NCBI RefSeq assembly: GCF_027744825.2
Contig: NC_071340.1
Coordinates: 8,943,501 to 9,007,500, forward strand
Direction of reading: 5' to 3'
DNA: 64,000 nt
Source of the DNA: Synchiropus splendidus
Taxonomy: Eukaryota; Chordata; Actinopteri; Syngnathiformes; Callionymidae
Below, in pieces: positions 1 to 11,089 of this stretch. Position numbers and translations under genes: made by a program. The notes beneath the pieces were generated by a model. The model did not search any database, was not told where the DNA came from, and saw nothing but the letters and a program-made list of their open reading frames with translations. Positions within the stretch are counted from its first letter, which is position 1; the number at the start of each line of letters is the position of its first letter.

Positions 1-49
1 ACGACTCTGCTGTCACTTTACATTCGATACATGTCTGTTTGGCTGGCAG

Positions 50-1205
50 GTACGACCCAAAGCGATGGAATCCTCATGTGAGCCTACCTCCTAACGTCAG
101 GCTGGAGGAGTGGCTGCCTCTGAACGACTTGCTAGGTACCACTGAATAGTTTAACTCAGATGAAGCACATAATATGTAAAGAAAAAAATCCAAAGAAATT
201 CACCATACAGCTGGAGAGGCACTGCTACAGTGCATGACCGACGGAGTATCCACACTGAGATTTTTTTCTTCCTGTAACAATCAGCATTATTTTATCAGTA
301 TATCTAATGTCCCCATTGTGGGAAGAAAAAGCCAGTCTTCTAATCTAATATATTTCATGTTAAATAATATGGTTTTGCTGTGGTTGCTGTGATTGAAAAA
401 CCACGGTGGGGAGGAAAAAAATAAAACAAATTCATGACATTATGACACGTTTTATATATTCAGCTGAAATGAAGTAAATAATGTTGAACGTGGCGTGGTA
501 AAATCTTTTAAAACGCAACCTAGTAAACCCAGTTTATTTAGTTGCGTTTCACTTCGGGAATTACATTAAACTGCTGCGAACTTGATATTTTTAATTAGCC
601 TTATGAAATATCTGGGTTATAAAATAAGAATATAAAACACAACGCATTTGATTTTCCAGGACACGAAAGCGTTCGCCTCTTCATCACCCACGGAGGACAG
701 AACAGCCTCCTCCAAGCGGTGTATCACGGCGTTCCAGTGCTGGGGATCCCTCTCTTTGGCGACCAGTTTGATAATTTAGTGAGAGCCGAAGCTAAAGGAC
801 TGGGCCTAACCATCCACCCCACCCAGATCACCAGTGGGCTCCTCAGCTCCACCATCCAAACGCTCACAGATGACATGAGGTGAGCTGGAATCATCCTGGG
901 ATCAATGGATCGTGTTTCTGACGGTCATTCCTCGCAGATTCAAGGCATCAGCGTTGCTACTGAGCCGCATCCATAAATCTCACCCGGTCCCTCCTGCTCT
1001 CCGTCTGGTCCAGTGGGTAGAACACGTCCTGCAAAGTGGGGGCGCAGGGCACCTGAGGCCGTCGTTTCTGAGCCAGCCGTGGTACCAGAGATACATGTTG
1101 GACCTCGCCCTCCTTCTCTCATTGATCCTGCTGGCCCCTCTGGTTCTGTGCCTGGTGTTGTGCAGACACAGAGGTAAAAGAGCAAAGGAGAAGAAGGTGC
1201 AGTAG
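50..1205 (+). CDS. UDP-glycosyltransferase, UGT3-like (3' part; 5' exons lie before the window)
   Basis: Membrane-bound ER enzyme family that transfers a sugar from a UDP-sugar to lipophilic acceptors. Three terminal coding exons join in frame: 50-135, 660-879 and 938-1205, each with AG acceptor and, where internal, GT donor. They encode about 190 residues. The middle exon carries the UDP-sugar signature (FITHGGQNS ... GVPVLGIPLFGDQ). The last exon has RLVQWVEHVLQSGGAGHLRP, then PWYQRYMLDL, a single hydrophobic transmembrane helix and a short basic lumen-exit tail (CRHRGKRAKEKK), the family's usual C-terminus. The HVLQ-GGA-HL motif and the GDQ-N-VR-EAK stretch resemble mammalian UGT3A more than UGT1/2 or UGT8. 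Odd: the signature position normally Glu (xxEAxxHG) is Gln (LLQAVYHG). Exact orthology (ugt3a versus a ugt8-like paralogue) is uncertain because the acceptor-binding N-terminal half is not in the window. Confidence 0.88.
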
Positions 1206-1437
1206 CAGTGAAGCACTGCCGAACATATCCTGCAGTGGTTTCAGCACAAGAGTCATGAGAGTAAACTTCTTCCAACTGTCTTCACTGGTCGCCATTACTT
1301 TCCTCCTCTGCCTCATGCGTTCATCAGGTTTGTGCCTCAGACTTTTATTTCAGTATTTCAGGAACAAGATGCAAAACCACAAAATGTTTCATCTCCTGTA
1401 CAGAGTCATTAGAACACCCATTATGTTTTTTTCAATG

Positions 1438-1443
1438 AATAAA
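1438..1443 (+). terminator. Polyadenylation signal of the UGT3-like gene
   Basis: An AATAAA hexamer lies about 235 bp after the UGT stop codon at 1205, a normal 3' UTR length. It is the first such hexamer on this strand after the stop. Confidence 0.55.
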
Positions 1444-3480
1444 GAGTGTCAAGTTAAATCCCATCATGGAGCGTGAACCTGTGTTTCAGACTGTCCATCT
1501 CCACACATGCCACGGGGCGTTCAGGAGCAGCTCCCTGCTAACTAGGAAGCCAAATTATCTGTCCTGCCCTTCTCCCCTCTCAGTGTGCGCAGACATTTTC
1601 TTTGTCCTGCAGAGACACGCTGTCTAACACCTTGGTGCCACTTTGACCTGCACGTGCTGCAGGTCCATGGTTCTCAACTCTGCCTGGGCCCCAGATTGTT
1701 TTTGTCCCGGTCAGGCTTCAAAGTGCTCTTACATCTGTGTCCACTTCGCCACCTGTGATTCCCCCCGCCAGCCCGCACACCCTCCTCTGTCGGCCGCCGC
1801 TGAACCCACTCCCCCATCACGGCCAGAGAAGTGCCCAGCAATGTTCACGGTCAACGCTCAATCCTCTTCCGAGGGCAAACCAGGCTCTGCGGGACCCCCC
1901 CCCACTCTCTAGTGGCAGCCCCTTACATCTGTGTTGGGGGTTTAGCAGCGAGGAAAATATAGATTAGCAGGGAAATAATGACCAATTAGAGGTGGCTTGT
2001 TCTTTGTGCATTCAGCTGTCTGTTCCTTCTGTTTGTCTGGTGGTCGCAGGTGCCAATCGGAGTTCCTCCCACTCGCACGCAATCTAAAGTGGGAAGTGCT
2101 AACCAGGCGTGAGATGACTGGGGAAACACGCAGTTGTCACGAAATGTTTGTTGTTGTCAACATCTTTTCAAGTTCACTTTCAGCACGGAGTCATGACGTG
2201 GTCTGAAAGATGAACGGGGCTGCACATCAAGCTGCGCTTCTTTTTGATGTCTTTGAAAAGTCAAAAGTTCATAGAATGTTATGTTTCACACAGTGACTTA
2301 CACAGAGTTAAGATGTAGTCTTAACATGCTGGTGCCTCGTGCCCATCCCACCTTCAGCCATTGTGAAGTCACTCACATGTTCTTGGAGTTATGGAGTAGC
2401 TCAGCTCATTTAATTTCTTTTTATATTTTTTATTTTATTTTTGATCTTGTTTAATCTTCTCATTTCTATATGCATTCAAGAAGTCTGGACATGTTGAAAA
2501 CATATTCTCCCTCTTATATTAATGCGTCAGCATATTGTGGTGTATATGATATTGTCTCAAGTGTCAACATCAGGACTTATATTTTGAAAAAGTGGGGCGG
2601 TGCTGTGTGCTCAGGTACTTCGCAGGTGGCTCATTGTGTTAAGTCTCTCCTCCATGCAACAATATCTGGTTGCAGGATGGAGCCGAGCCTCTAGGTGGCA
2701 GCTCGAGGCTGCATAAACAACCCGTTCATGCGTTGTGAATGTGGGACTACAGCTCCATCTAGTGGACTCGTGCTGTAACTTGCGTTCATGTTGGTATTAA
2801 AATGGAAGTGGTTCATAGAGTACTGATTTATGTAATTTGTGTTTTTATGTTATTTTAGATTTCGGAGTCAATTGGACGTATTTTCTATTATTGTTTAATT
2901 ACAATTCATTGTTCACTAATATTCTGGTAGGATTTTCCTCAAATAGATTAATATTGTCTGTGATATTTCAAAACAAGACCGCGCTTTTTATACTTTGTTT
3001 CAATACATTATTTAATGTATTAACCCTATTTTGCATATTTAATTACTTGTATTGATTGTTTGTTTAAATATATATTTGTTTTCTGAATATAGGTCATTTG
3101 GGGTCATATTTGACCTATATCACTACTCAAACTTGTTTGATGTTGTCAATACCCACCTATATACAGGTATGTAAAACACTGAAATGATATGAACTTCTGT
3201 TTCCTATTCACATATATGAGAAATATTGACCACTTTTCTTTTCGCAAATACCCAGTGACTCACAATAATGGGCTCTATTTATTTCTTTGTATTATAAATT
3301 ATATATAATTATTTTTTTCTTTATAGCTATAATAGCGCCTTAAAATATATTGTATAATTACCAATTGTTAATGAATTATTTTCATCATTTGGGATTCCGA
3401 GATTAAACGTCCTCAATCCATTTCCGGTATGTATTTTACCATGAGAATAGAATAAAAAGCCGCACGTAAAAAACTGAGGG
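1444..3480. other. Intergenic DNA between the UGT3-like gene and pgp
   Basis: No gene seen. 1500-1920 is moderately GC-rich; 2400-3420 is strongly AT-rich with no long open frame. Short phrases such as 'ctccatctagtggac' near 2755 recur elsewhere in the window and mark small decayed interspersed repeats. Confidence 0.5.
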
Positions 3481-3499
3481 CGATCAGCCACACGCGCCC

Positions 3500-3560
3500 C
3501 CAATTGGCTGTATCTCTGCGTTGTGATTGGCCGGTGGAGGCGGGGTGGGCGGGCCGTACG
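3500..3560 (+). promoter_or_regulatory. Proximal promoter of pgp (CCAAT and GC boxes)
   Basis: Within about 200 bp upstream of the pgp start are two inverted CCAAT boxes (ATTGG near 3503 and 3526) and a GC-box cluster (ggaggcggggtgggcgggcc, near 3536-3555), in a CpG-rich stretch that runs into exon 1. There is no TATA box. This is the usual layout of a housekeeping CpG-island promoter. The transcription start is not determined. Confidence 0.55.
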
Positions 3561-3721
3561 TCAATGTTTATGTGCCGTGTATGTAACCATCAAGGACTCT
3601 GCAATGTGATTCCGGCTCCTGCAGCCGTTTGTCGCCGATCGAGCCGCCGTTCCTGCACCAGAGCCGCACATGGGGGACCACTAGCCGCCGAACCACGGAA
3701 GAGGCCGAGGAAAAGGCAGGG

Positions 3722-6110
3722 ATGGCAGCCTTGAAGGGCTGCCAGAAGATCCGCGGTCCGCAGATCCGGACGCTGCTGGAGGCGAAGGACTTCTTCCTGT
3801 TCGACTGTGACGGAGTGATCTGGCACGGCGAGACGGAGATCAGCGGCGCCGCTCAGGTGGTCACCTCCCTGATGCGGCGGGGCAAGAACGTGGTGTTCGT
3901 CACCAACAACTGCACCAGGCCGCGGGAGAATTACGTGCACAAGTTCTGCCGGCTGGGCTTCACCGACGTCATGCTGGATCAGATCTTCAGCTCGTCCTAC
4001 TGTTCGGCTCTCTACCTGCGCGACGTGGTCCAGGTCCGCGGGCAGGTGTTCGTGCTGGGCTGCGAGGGTCTCCGCAGGGAGCTGCAGCAGGCGGGGGTCC
4101 CCTGCCTGGAGGAGGCGGACGACCCCGACGCCACCATTTACAACTGCGCCCTGGCTCCGGACGTCAAGGCGGTGCTGGTGGGACACGACGACAAACTGAC
4201 TTTTCTCAAACTGGCCAAAGCCTCGTGCTACCTGAAGGACCCGGAGTGTCTGTTCCTGGCCACCGACACCGACCCGTGGCACCCGCTGACCGGGGGCAGG
4301 ATACTGCCAGGTAACGGAAGGCGTTGGTTCGCTTCCTCCTAGTCTGAGGCCATGGTGCCCAGGTGTTGTTCTCCAGTGAGGAGGGGGAGGGATGAGAGGA
4401 GTGTTTTCAGTGGAAGAGCTGAGCCAGAAGGCAAAACAAATACATCAACCAATTGCTTTTGGCTTTCTTTTTAAAATGTATGGATGAGGTGTATATTGTG
4501 GAAAAAAAGGTTATGACCACAAAGCAATATGAAGTTAAATTACAATATTCGATTTATAGGGCTTATAGTTCATATTAAGTATTAATAAAACAACATTTAC
4601 TGTCGTACAAATCTATCTGCAAGTGGTTGTCCACTTCACTCAAGTCAAGGTTCAAGAAAGCTGTTCTTAAATCTGCCGTGCTGCATCCGTAGCCACAGTA
4701 GTTCTATTTGACAGCTCCTACCGGTTCAGTGTTCCTGAACCCGACAGCGTGGCAGGATGCTGGAATAAACCCCATCGGACTCCCAGGTGAGGACATGAGG
4801 TCACTTAAAGAGCCGCACGTGTCTCACACAGTGTGAAAGGTAAGAGGCAAACTGTGAGAATGGTCATCTGCTCTCATGTCATAGCAGATTTGAGAGGCAT
4901 CTGTTATCTGGGACGACATTCAAAGGCCTCAAGATGATGAGTAAACTCTATTACTTCACTGACACGTCTTACTGACTCACTTTGCAATGAGGCCAACTTC
5001 AAAGTTTACTTTAGATGAGTCTGGAAACCATGGCATCTTTTTAGGGAGCTGATCCCAGAGCAGGTTCTGGGAGGTAATCCTGCTGCACTATGGGTCTCCA
5101 GAGTCTCCTTTGATTCTGGATCCAAGCATCTGGTCCGCCTGGTCTTCCTGCTGCCAGATGTTCCTTGGCAATTCCTCCAAAGTTTGGCATAAAAGCTGGT
5201 CTGGATTTTGTGCCTGCCTCATCTTGCTCTCAGCCTGCCAGTGGAAATCTCTGCCTCTAGTGAAGCTTCATGAAACAGTGTTCACACACAATAATCTTTG
5301 GCTTTGAACGACTATTTTGAAGAAACTTTACACCATTTTTGATCCAAAAACCAGAATGCGCTTTATGAGGGCCACATAATCTTTACTCTTTGTTTCTGTT
5401 ACATTCAGTTTTCAGCAAAAAAACAAAAGTCACATTCACACTTGCTCGTCCTGCTGTGGGATCTCGCAGCAGCTGCGCGTCTGCAAACGTTTGCGTTAAT
5501 CCCCCTCGTGAGCCCAGAGTAATTATCTACGACTGAATTGCTGGCCAGTAATCGCCCGATTGTTGTCAGTCACTCATGTTTACAGTCGTTTTCTCGCTGA
5601 CAGGGATTTAAAAAGTGTCCTCCAGACGACCTCCTGGACAAATAATCTCACGTCCAAGTCTGCAGCAGCTCTGCTTCAGTCAAGTTGAGATGGGCTGGGG
5701 TCATCGGAGGTGTTGTGAAAACCTGCTGTACGTCACTGATGCACTTCTCTCTCTCTCCGTCAGGTTCTGGTTCCCTCACTGCAGCTCTGGAGGTCGCCTC
5801 GGGTCGCAAGGCCACTGTGATCGGCAAACCCAGCCGCTTCATGTTCGAGTGCATCTCCAGCCAGTTCCGGGGCGTGGACCCGGCCCAGTGCCTGATGGTG
5901 GGCGACCGCCTGGAGACGGACATGCTGTTCGGGTCCAACTGCGGCCTGGACACCATGCTGACCCTCACCGGCGTGTCTCAGATCGAGGAAGCGCACGAGT
6001 ACAGAGATAGCGATCAGCCCGGCAACCTGGGCCTGGTGCCGGACTACGTGGTGGACACCATCGCCGACTTCTTACCCGCGTTTGAGGAGCTAGAAGAATC
6101 CAGCGACTGA
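3722..6110 (+). CDS. pgp: Phosphoglycolate / glycerol-3-phosphate phosphatase (HAD family), two exons
   Basis: Cytosolic HAD-superfamily phosphatase that hydrolyses 2-phosphoglycolate, glycerol-3-phosphate and toxic glycolytic side products. Exon 1 is 3722-4310, exon 2 is 5764-6110 (G|GT splice, ...ILPG|SGS...), 311 residues; mammalian PGP is about 320 and also has two coding exons. All four HAD motifs are visible: I, FDCDGV with nucleophile Asp28 and acid/base Asp30; II, FVTNN with Thr61; III, GKPS with Lys218; IV, GDRLETD with Asp244 and Asp249. The C2-type cap lies between motifs II and III. The start at 3722 (MAALKG...) was chosen over the in-frame ATG 31 codons upstream because it matches the usual N-terminus. 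Exon 1 is very GC-rich and continues the promoter CpG island. Confidence 0.95.
4311..5763 (+). other. pgp intron 1
   Basis: GT...AG intron with a pyrimidine-rich tract before the acceptor ('cacttctctctctctccgtcag'). No other gene inside. Near 5258-5285 it holds a fragment (tgaagcttcatgaaacagtg) of the palindromic inverted-repeat element described for 29918-30064. Confidence 0.8.
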
Positions 6111-6452
6111 ATGAAACGTCGATGTAAATCTAAGCTAGTCTTTCCATGTTCCAGTGCATTCCTGTGTTCCAGTTTTGTGGTGCTCATTCGTGACCCGACT
6201 GTGTTGAAAAATTGTTCCGACATTCATTCATTCATTTGTCTCCGAGGTGGACGTTTTCATCTTCTCGCCTCCGCCAGATTGGATCCACCTTCTTATCTAC
6301 TAACTGCTGCTCTAATAGAGACATTACGACAATCTGACCGCTGGAGTTTGATCTTTGAGCAGTGATTCGTTTTAAACCGTCGTAGCGACGCTCACAGGCA
6401 CCGCTGTAAGACCTCAGTGTAGATGTTTGACCATATCGAGCATGTCGGCAAC

Positions 6453-6458
6453 AATAAA
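6453..6458 (+). terminator. Polyadenylation signal of pgp
   Basis: AATAAA 343 bp after the pgp stop. The oppositely oriented mrps36 signal lies only about 90 bp further on, so the two genes end tail-to-tail. Confidence 0.6.
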
Positions 6459-6549
6459 GGACTAGAATGAAGCTTGAGCTGCTTGGTTTTTGTTCCAGTC
6501 AGGAATTCCACCAGGGCAGTTGACAAAACACCCAGGATTAGTTAAATAC

Positions 6550-6555
6550 TTTATT
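6550..6555 (-). terminator. Polyadenylation signal of mrps36
   Basis: TTTATT on the + strand reads AATAAA on the - strand, 85 nt beyond the mrps36 stop at 6640. It fits a short 3' UTR in the last exon. Confidence 0.65.
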
Positions 6556-6639
6556 GTACATCGAGTGGAAACGTTTTTATGCTGAAGGAACAGGTTGAAA
6601 GAAGAACAGCTGGAGGGTTTGTCGTTGTAGGGAGCTGCA

Positions 6640-9400
6640 TCACTCTGGTCCACCACGCTGCAGGAGGAAGAACGGAAGCATTCAGACGAAATATTCCAGC
6701 TATATACCATGGACTTCAGCTAGCTCTGCCCTCTGATGGCTGACTGTAGCAGTGCACAACAAATCAGCAAGCACTGTTTTCACCTCAGCTGTCAATAGTA
6801 CAAACAAAAGGGGCTCTCACTTGCACCCCAAAGTATCAGTAAAGCTATGTTGCTTTGAGCTTCAGTTGTCAGTGACCGATTCACCATTTTTAAACCAACA
6901 GTTCCTCCTACTGACCTCAGAACATGAGGACACTGCTTCATGAAGCTTCTTCACCACACAAGATTAGATTAGAAGCCGGTGTGTTTTAGCTTTTAGCTCT
7001 CTGATCTTTAATCCTGGAGTGATGCCACTGTAATGCCAACACAGTCCTTGCCAAACACACAGACATCACACACCAACCTGGATAAAGTCCATTTCCTCAA
7101 CAGTCATCGGTCTCCGTCGGTACCTCGCAGGCAGCACTTGTATGGAGGCCAGGGTGTCAGGCGAGCCGGGGATCGGGGTCAAAGGTACGTGACTTTTTGC
7201 TATCTGAGGCGGCGCGGCGTTGTGTTGGGGAAAGTTAACTGCTAGTGATTTCAAGGCTTCTGCAACTAGAGAGAGAAAAGAGTCGCACTGCTGAACAACC
7301 TTTACAATCCAAATCAATTCCCACCAATGGAACTGGCTGCTAAAAACTGGAGATAAGATAAGCCGTCCCTCCCCCCTCCCTCTTGAAACTTTGACAGCCG
7401 ACCATAAACTCTGTACTAGAGTGGAATCAGTAACTAAGTAAAGACCACATCAGAACCACTGAAGGTTCAGCTGGGCAAGTGATCTACTCACACTGGGTGA
7501 AAGTAGCAGCCACAAATAAGTGACTTGCTTTATGGGGCAAATTTCATGCCTCTATATCAATAGGACTATGACTTAAGTGAAAACTAAGTTGTAGTATTAT
7601 TACATTTTATTTACCGTAATTTCTAGACTATAAGTCTGGGATAACACGTAGATTTTAACAGGCTAAATAGCGTCATGCTGCCAAAATACTGAGTCTCGTC
7701 ACATTAAACCGATGAAATCACTAACGTTTTATTGACCTTAAAGCGCTCAAAATGTGCTCTTTTCACCCGTCTGTCCACAGCTCCACCAACAGAGCCCATC
7801 TCCTGGAGGACTGGAGATGATAGGAAGCAGCTGAGACCAGCTGTGGTGTCTGAACTTCAGACACGCGGATGAGCGCAGCGCCTTTTGAGGCAGTTTAAGA
7901 TGTGAGGAGTTTATGATTCAAGTTCAGCACTTTGCTGGGTTTGTTTCGTGAGTCGGTCTCGATGCTGGACCCTGTTTTCAAAACTAGTTTACAAGTGATC
8001 CTCGTATTTTAAAGCACCACTGACCTTTCTACATTGCAGACAGAACCACTGCACCCGCAGGTCATAGAGCTGTGTGGCTTATGTATGAAGAAGATCTGTG
8101 ATGTGTCAGTTTAGCCCTACTTTGTATGACTCGTGGAGTCCTATGAAAGATGCAATTATGTAACAGGCCTTCACTGACCATCATTTGGTTTCTATTTTCT
8201 AACCACTTTCATTTGACCAGAGGACGACACTTGTGACTGGATTAGAATGCATCTTACCATTTGGCCGTGGGAGGCCTTCTCTATTGGGAAACTTGATAAG
8301 TGGAGCATGAGGTCGTACGACCTGTAAAAGAGTCAAGACAGTCAGTCAGAAGCCAGTCAGGAAACAGGGGAGCCACATGAATAAACTACACTACTGATGC
8401 TGGCAGCAGCAACAAAACCAAGTGCAAGAAACATGGCGGTAATTCAGGCTCTGCATATCCAGGGGGTCTGGATTTAACCAGCCGGACTTTGATCAGGAGA
8501 ACAGTTGCTGTGAGAAACAACTGGTCAGTTCCATTATCTATGCAACGGCCACACAGAGGGGTACAATAACTACACGGAGAGTTCCAACAACGACAGGTCG
8601 AGTACAACCATATGACACCCTCAGTGAGCCCTGGTTGAGTCCTCCAATGGACAAGAACCATGAGACAAAACATCAATTTGAATGACTTTTGCTTGGTCAA
8701 AGTCTCAAAAGTCGAAGGATATATTCAGAATATTATAATCAAGACATTTGAATGCTACAGTTGAATAATAATAAAATAGTTTACTGGCATTTATTAGCCA
8801 CTACATCTATGACAAAACAGTTACAGAATCACTATATATATCCTTGAGGATCTAGACTTAACCAACGTGACAGAAGAGGTTCTAGTTGGAATGACTCAAT
8901 CAGACTTATCTTCAACTATTTCTTAAACACATTCAGCTTCGTATAACGCAAGAAAATACCGACTTGATGAATTCCGACACCGAATCGTGCATGTTGCATA
9001 TGAGTAGCAGAGATAGTTGAAATGACGATCGACGGATGCTTGAATACACTTTAGCTGGATGCTGAAAGAACGAGAATACTTGACTCTCTAACTTATAACT
9101 GTCAATGCATTAATACTGACTGTTTTAATAGACAGACTAAGACACTTTCGGGTCACTAAATATAGATGTTGCGGAGCGATGACGGTAAACAAGGACGTCA
9201 ACAAGGGTACGGCCGATATTGCCAGCATGACAGGCCTCAATATGTCCACGAAGCACACAGTGAGCACGGCTGTCAAACAAACGCTGCCAACTCCGTTAAG
9301 CAGAATCAGATATAGAAAGTGAATAACGAACGTGGAGAAGCGTTACCTGAATTACTCTGGCGCTGGGGGCCGCCATTTTGGAACTGACTTTGCTCCCCAT
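6640..9400 (-). CDS. mrps36: MRPS36 / KGD4, 2-oxoglutarate dehydrogenase complex component 4, four coding exons
   Basis: Small mitochondrial protein, first named as a ribosomal subunit but known to act as the adaptor (KGD4) that anchors the E3 dihydrolipoamide dehydrogenase to the 2-oxoglutarate dehydrogenase core. Coding exons on the minus strand: 9400-9347, 8321-8258, 7259-7078 and 6657-6640, all with consensus splice sites and matching phases, giving 105 residues (human 103). Protein landmarks: MGSKVSSKMAAPSARVIQ, then VVRPHAPLIKFPNREGLPRP (human has a very similar VVKPHTPLIRFP), a variable Pro-rich middle, and a conserved C-terminal helix ending EEMDFIQRGGPE. The last exon codes for only RGGPE plus stop. 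A second in-frame Met at codon 9 would also be usable; the first is chosen because MGSK is the family N-terminus. The gene is below the usual size for single-ORF detection because each exon is short. Confidence 0.92.
7611..8100 (+). repeat. Interspersed ~490-bp element, copy 1 (in mrps36 intron 2)
   Basis: Starts 'ttaccgtaatttctagacta' and ends in 'gtgtggcttatgtatgaag'. It matches the stretch 40681-41173 along its length in the same orientation (shared blocks around caacagagcc, tttatgattcaagttcag, ctggaccctgttttc, ccactgcacccgcag). Its ends are roughly inverted (ctagactataag / gtggcttat), as in non-autonomous DNA transposons common in fish. No coding capacity. Confidence 0.7.
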
Positions 9401-9829
9401 GACGACCTCCGGCGTTAACTTCCGGTTTAGAGAGTTGTTGCAGCGCAGAATCACACCACGAGATGGCGGTGGTTGTCTACCGTAATAGCGCTGGTCGAGC
9501 CGCCTGTGACCGCGGAAAGGCAACAAAAAATAACAATGTCAACAGGGTTTGTCAGCAACACCATCACCAGCGCGTATAAGTTTTGTGTGTCACGAGCCCA
9601 ACAAAACAGCAGGCAACAATGAAACGAACGAACGTACCTTGCTTTCAGTCTCCTACCGAAGGTGACATCCAAATGATACCCGATTGTTTCTTAAAATCCC
9701 CCAACAGGCGGCACCCTTCAATTAAAGTCAAGAGAATTTGATCACACCCGTGCTATACGTTAAAAAACAACAAACAAAAACACACTTGTTAATCCAACGC
9801 ACAGTAATAGACGAGCATAACGAAATAAA

Positions 9830-9890
9830 AAACGCCTCCGATACTGTTCCTGCTGTCACGTGACGTTTTTGTCCAATCGGGGCAGGGGAA
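9830..9890 (-). promoter_or_regulatory. Putative promoter upstream of mrps36 (E-box and CCAAT box)
   Basis: A palindromic E-box TCACGTGA (9856-9863) and a CCAAT box (9873-9877) lie about 460 bp upstream of the mrps36 ATG, close to a GC-rich patch. A donor-like sequence on the minus strand near 9640 (AAGCAAG|GTACGT) could end a non-coding first exon. The orientation is not fixed by the sequence; an unannotated transcript on the + strand would also fit. Confidence 0.35.
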
Positions 9891-9899
9891 CGCTCCAGA

Positions 9900-10387
9900 G
9901 CTCTTTTATTAGCAGGAGATGAAGCAGTACACCACTGATTCAGGACCAGCCGCTTAAATTACACGCGCAGCCAGTCATGTAGAGGAGCTAAGATAACGTA
10001 ACAATAGATTAGAATGCCTGTGTTCACAGCACGCAATCTGATTTGTTAAATACTTTAGCGTAAAAGAAAAGACGCACGTAACGCTACGGGCCCATCTTCC
10101 TCTTTATGCTCTCTGTTGAAACGTTAGAGAGCGGCTAAACACTGCCATCTAGCGTGCAGGACTCTCTCCATATTCATTCATATTTAACCTCACGTTACTT
10201 AAATCACATCTCTTTAAGAGTTTCTAGCTGTTCGCATCAACCGTTTTGCGAATTCTTGTTACATACATTTTTCCCAAGATACGTCAGTTTGTGTAAGTGG
10301 GTCAACAGACATATTTTCCTTCAAGATATTTCATCACTGATCAAACTGGTTTTATCAGTTGAACCAGATACCGAACCTCAGGGTTAC

Positions 10388-10421
<34 letters not shown>

Positions 10422-10940
10422 GACACTGCAACTATAGAGTCAGTTATTCAAGCAGATGCCTGCCTATAGCGTAAACATGTTGTTGAATACTGTGAGGTGG
10501 CAGTTCATTCTCAACTGGTGCAATAAACAATAAACATTCAAGCAAAATAAAATACATTTTGAAACGTCACGAATGAATTCTATACATGAAAATTGGAGTG
10601 TTTTTTTTGCGTCTCTATATTTTTCTATGAAAGGAAACCGTCATTATACACACAGAGCGGCCTAGTTATGCTGCTGGTGCATGGATTGAGAAACGTGGGA
10701 GAAAGAGGATGCTTGTCATTGAAGGGTCATATCGAGGTTTCAAATAGAATTTAGAGTTCTGTGAGGCGGACTAATCGTTCACATATCAACATGTTCAAAA
10801 ACATGGATGGTTGGATGACCGTTGGTCGCTCGTTGCATGGTGGATTTAAATGATTTTCATGGAGAGGCAGGACTTTAGATACAGCAGCATCAAAGCATGA
10901 TGACAGGATGAAGCACAACCACAACAAAGTAGTAAACATA
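9900..10940. other. Intergenic DNA between the mrps36 promoter region and the 3' end of bhmt copy 1
   Basis: No gene seen. It contains a (TA)n microsatellite at 10387-10422. Confidence 0.5.
10387..10422. repeat. (TA)n microsatellite
   Basis: Alternating TA with one interruption over about 36 bp. Simple repeat. Confidence 0.9.
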
Positions 10941-10945
10941 TCACT

Positions 10946-10951
10946 TTTATT
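10946..10951 (-). terminator. Polyadenylation signal of bhmt copy 1
   Basis: AATAAA on the minus strand, 139 nt past the stop codon of bhmt copy 1 at 11090. Confidence 0.6.
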
Positions 10952-11089
10952 AGAGTTTATGCTACCATTCCATTGAAAACAAAAGGGTCCAATGACACAT
11001 AGGTGGCCTTTTATGTTAGATTACAATCGCTTTTTCACAAGGCCTGAGAGCTGCAGCAGTCTGTGGTTGAGGTGACAGTGGATGAGAGC

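Noticed and set aside
3590..4282. 230-codon minus-strand open frame opposite pgp exon 1
   Set aside because: A shadow of the GC-rich pgp exon; the + strand frame carries all HAD motifs.
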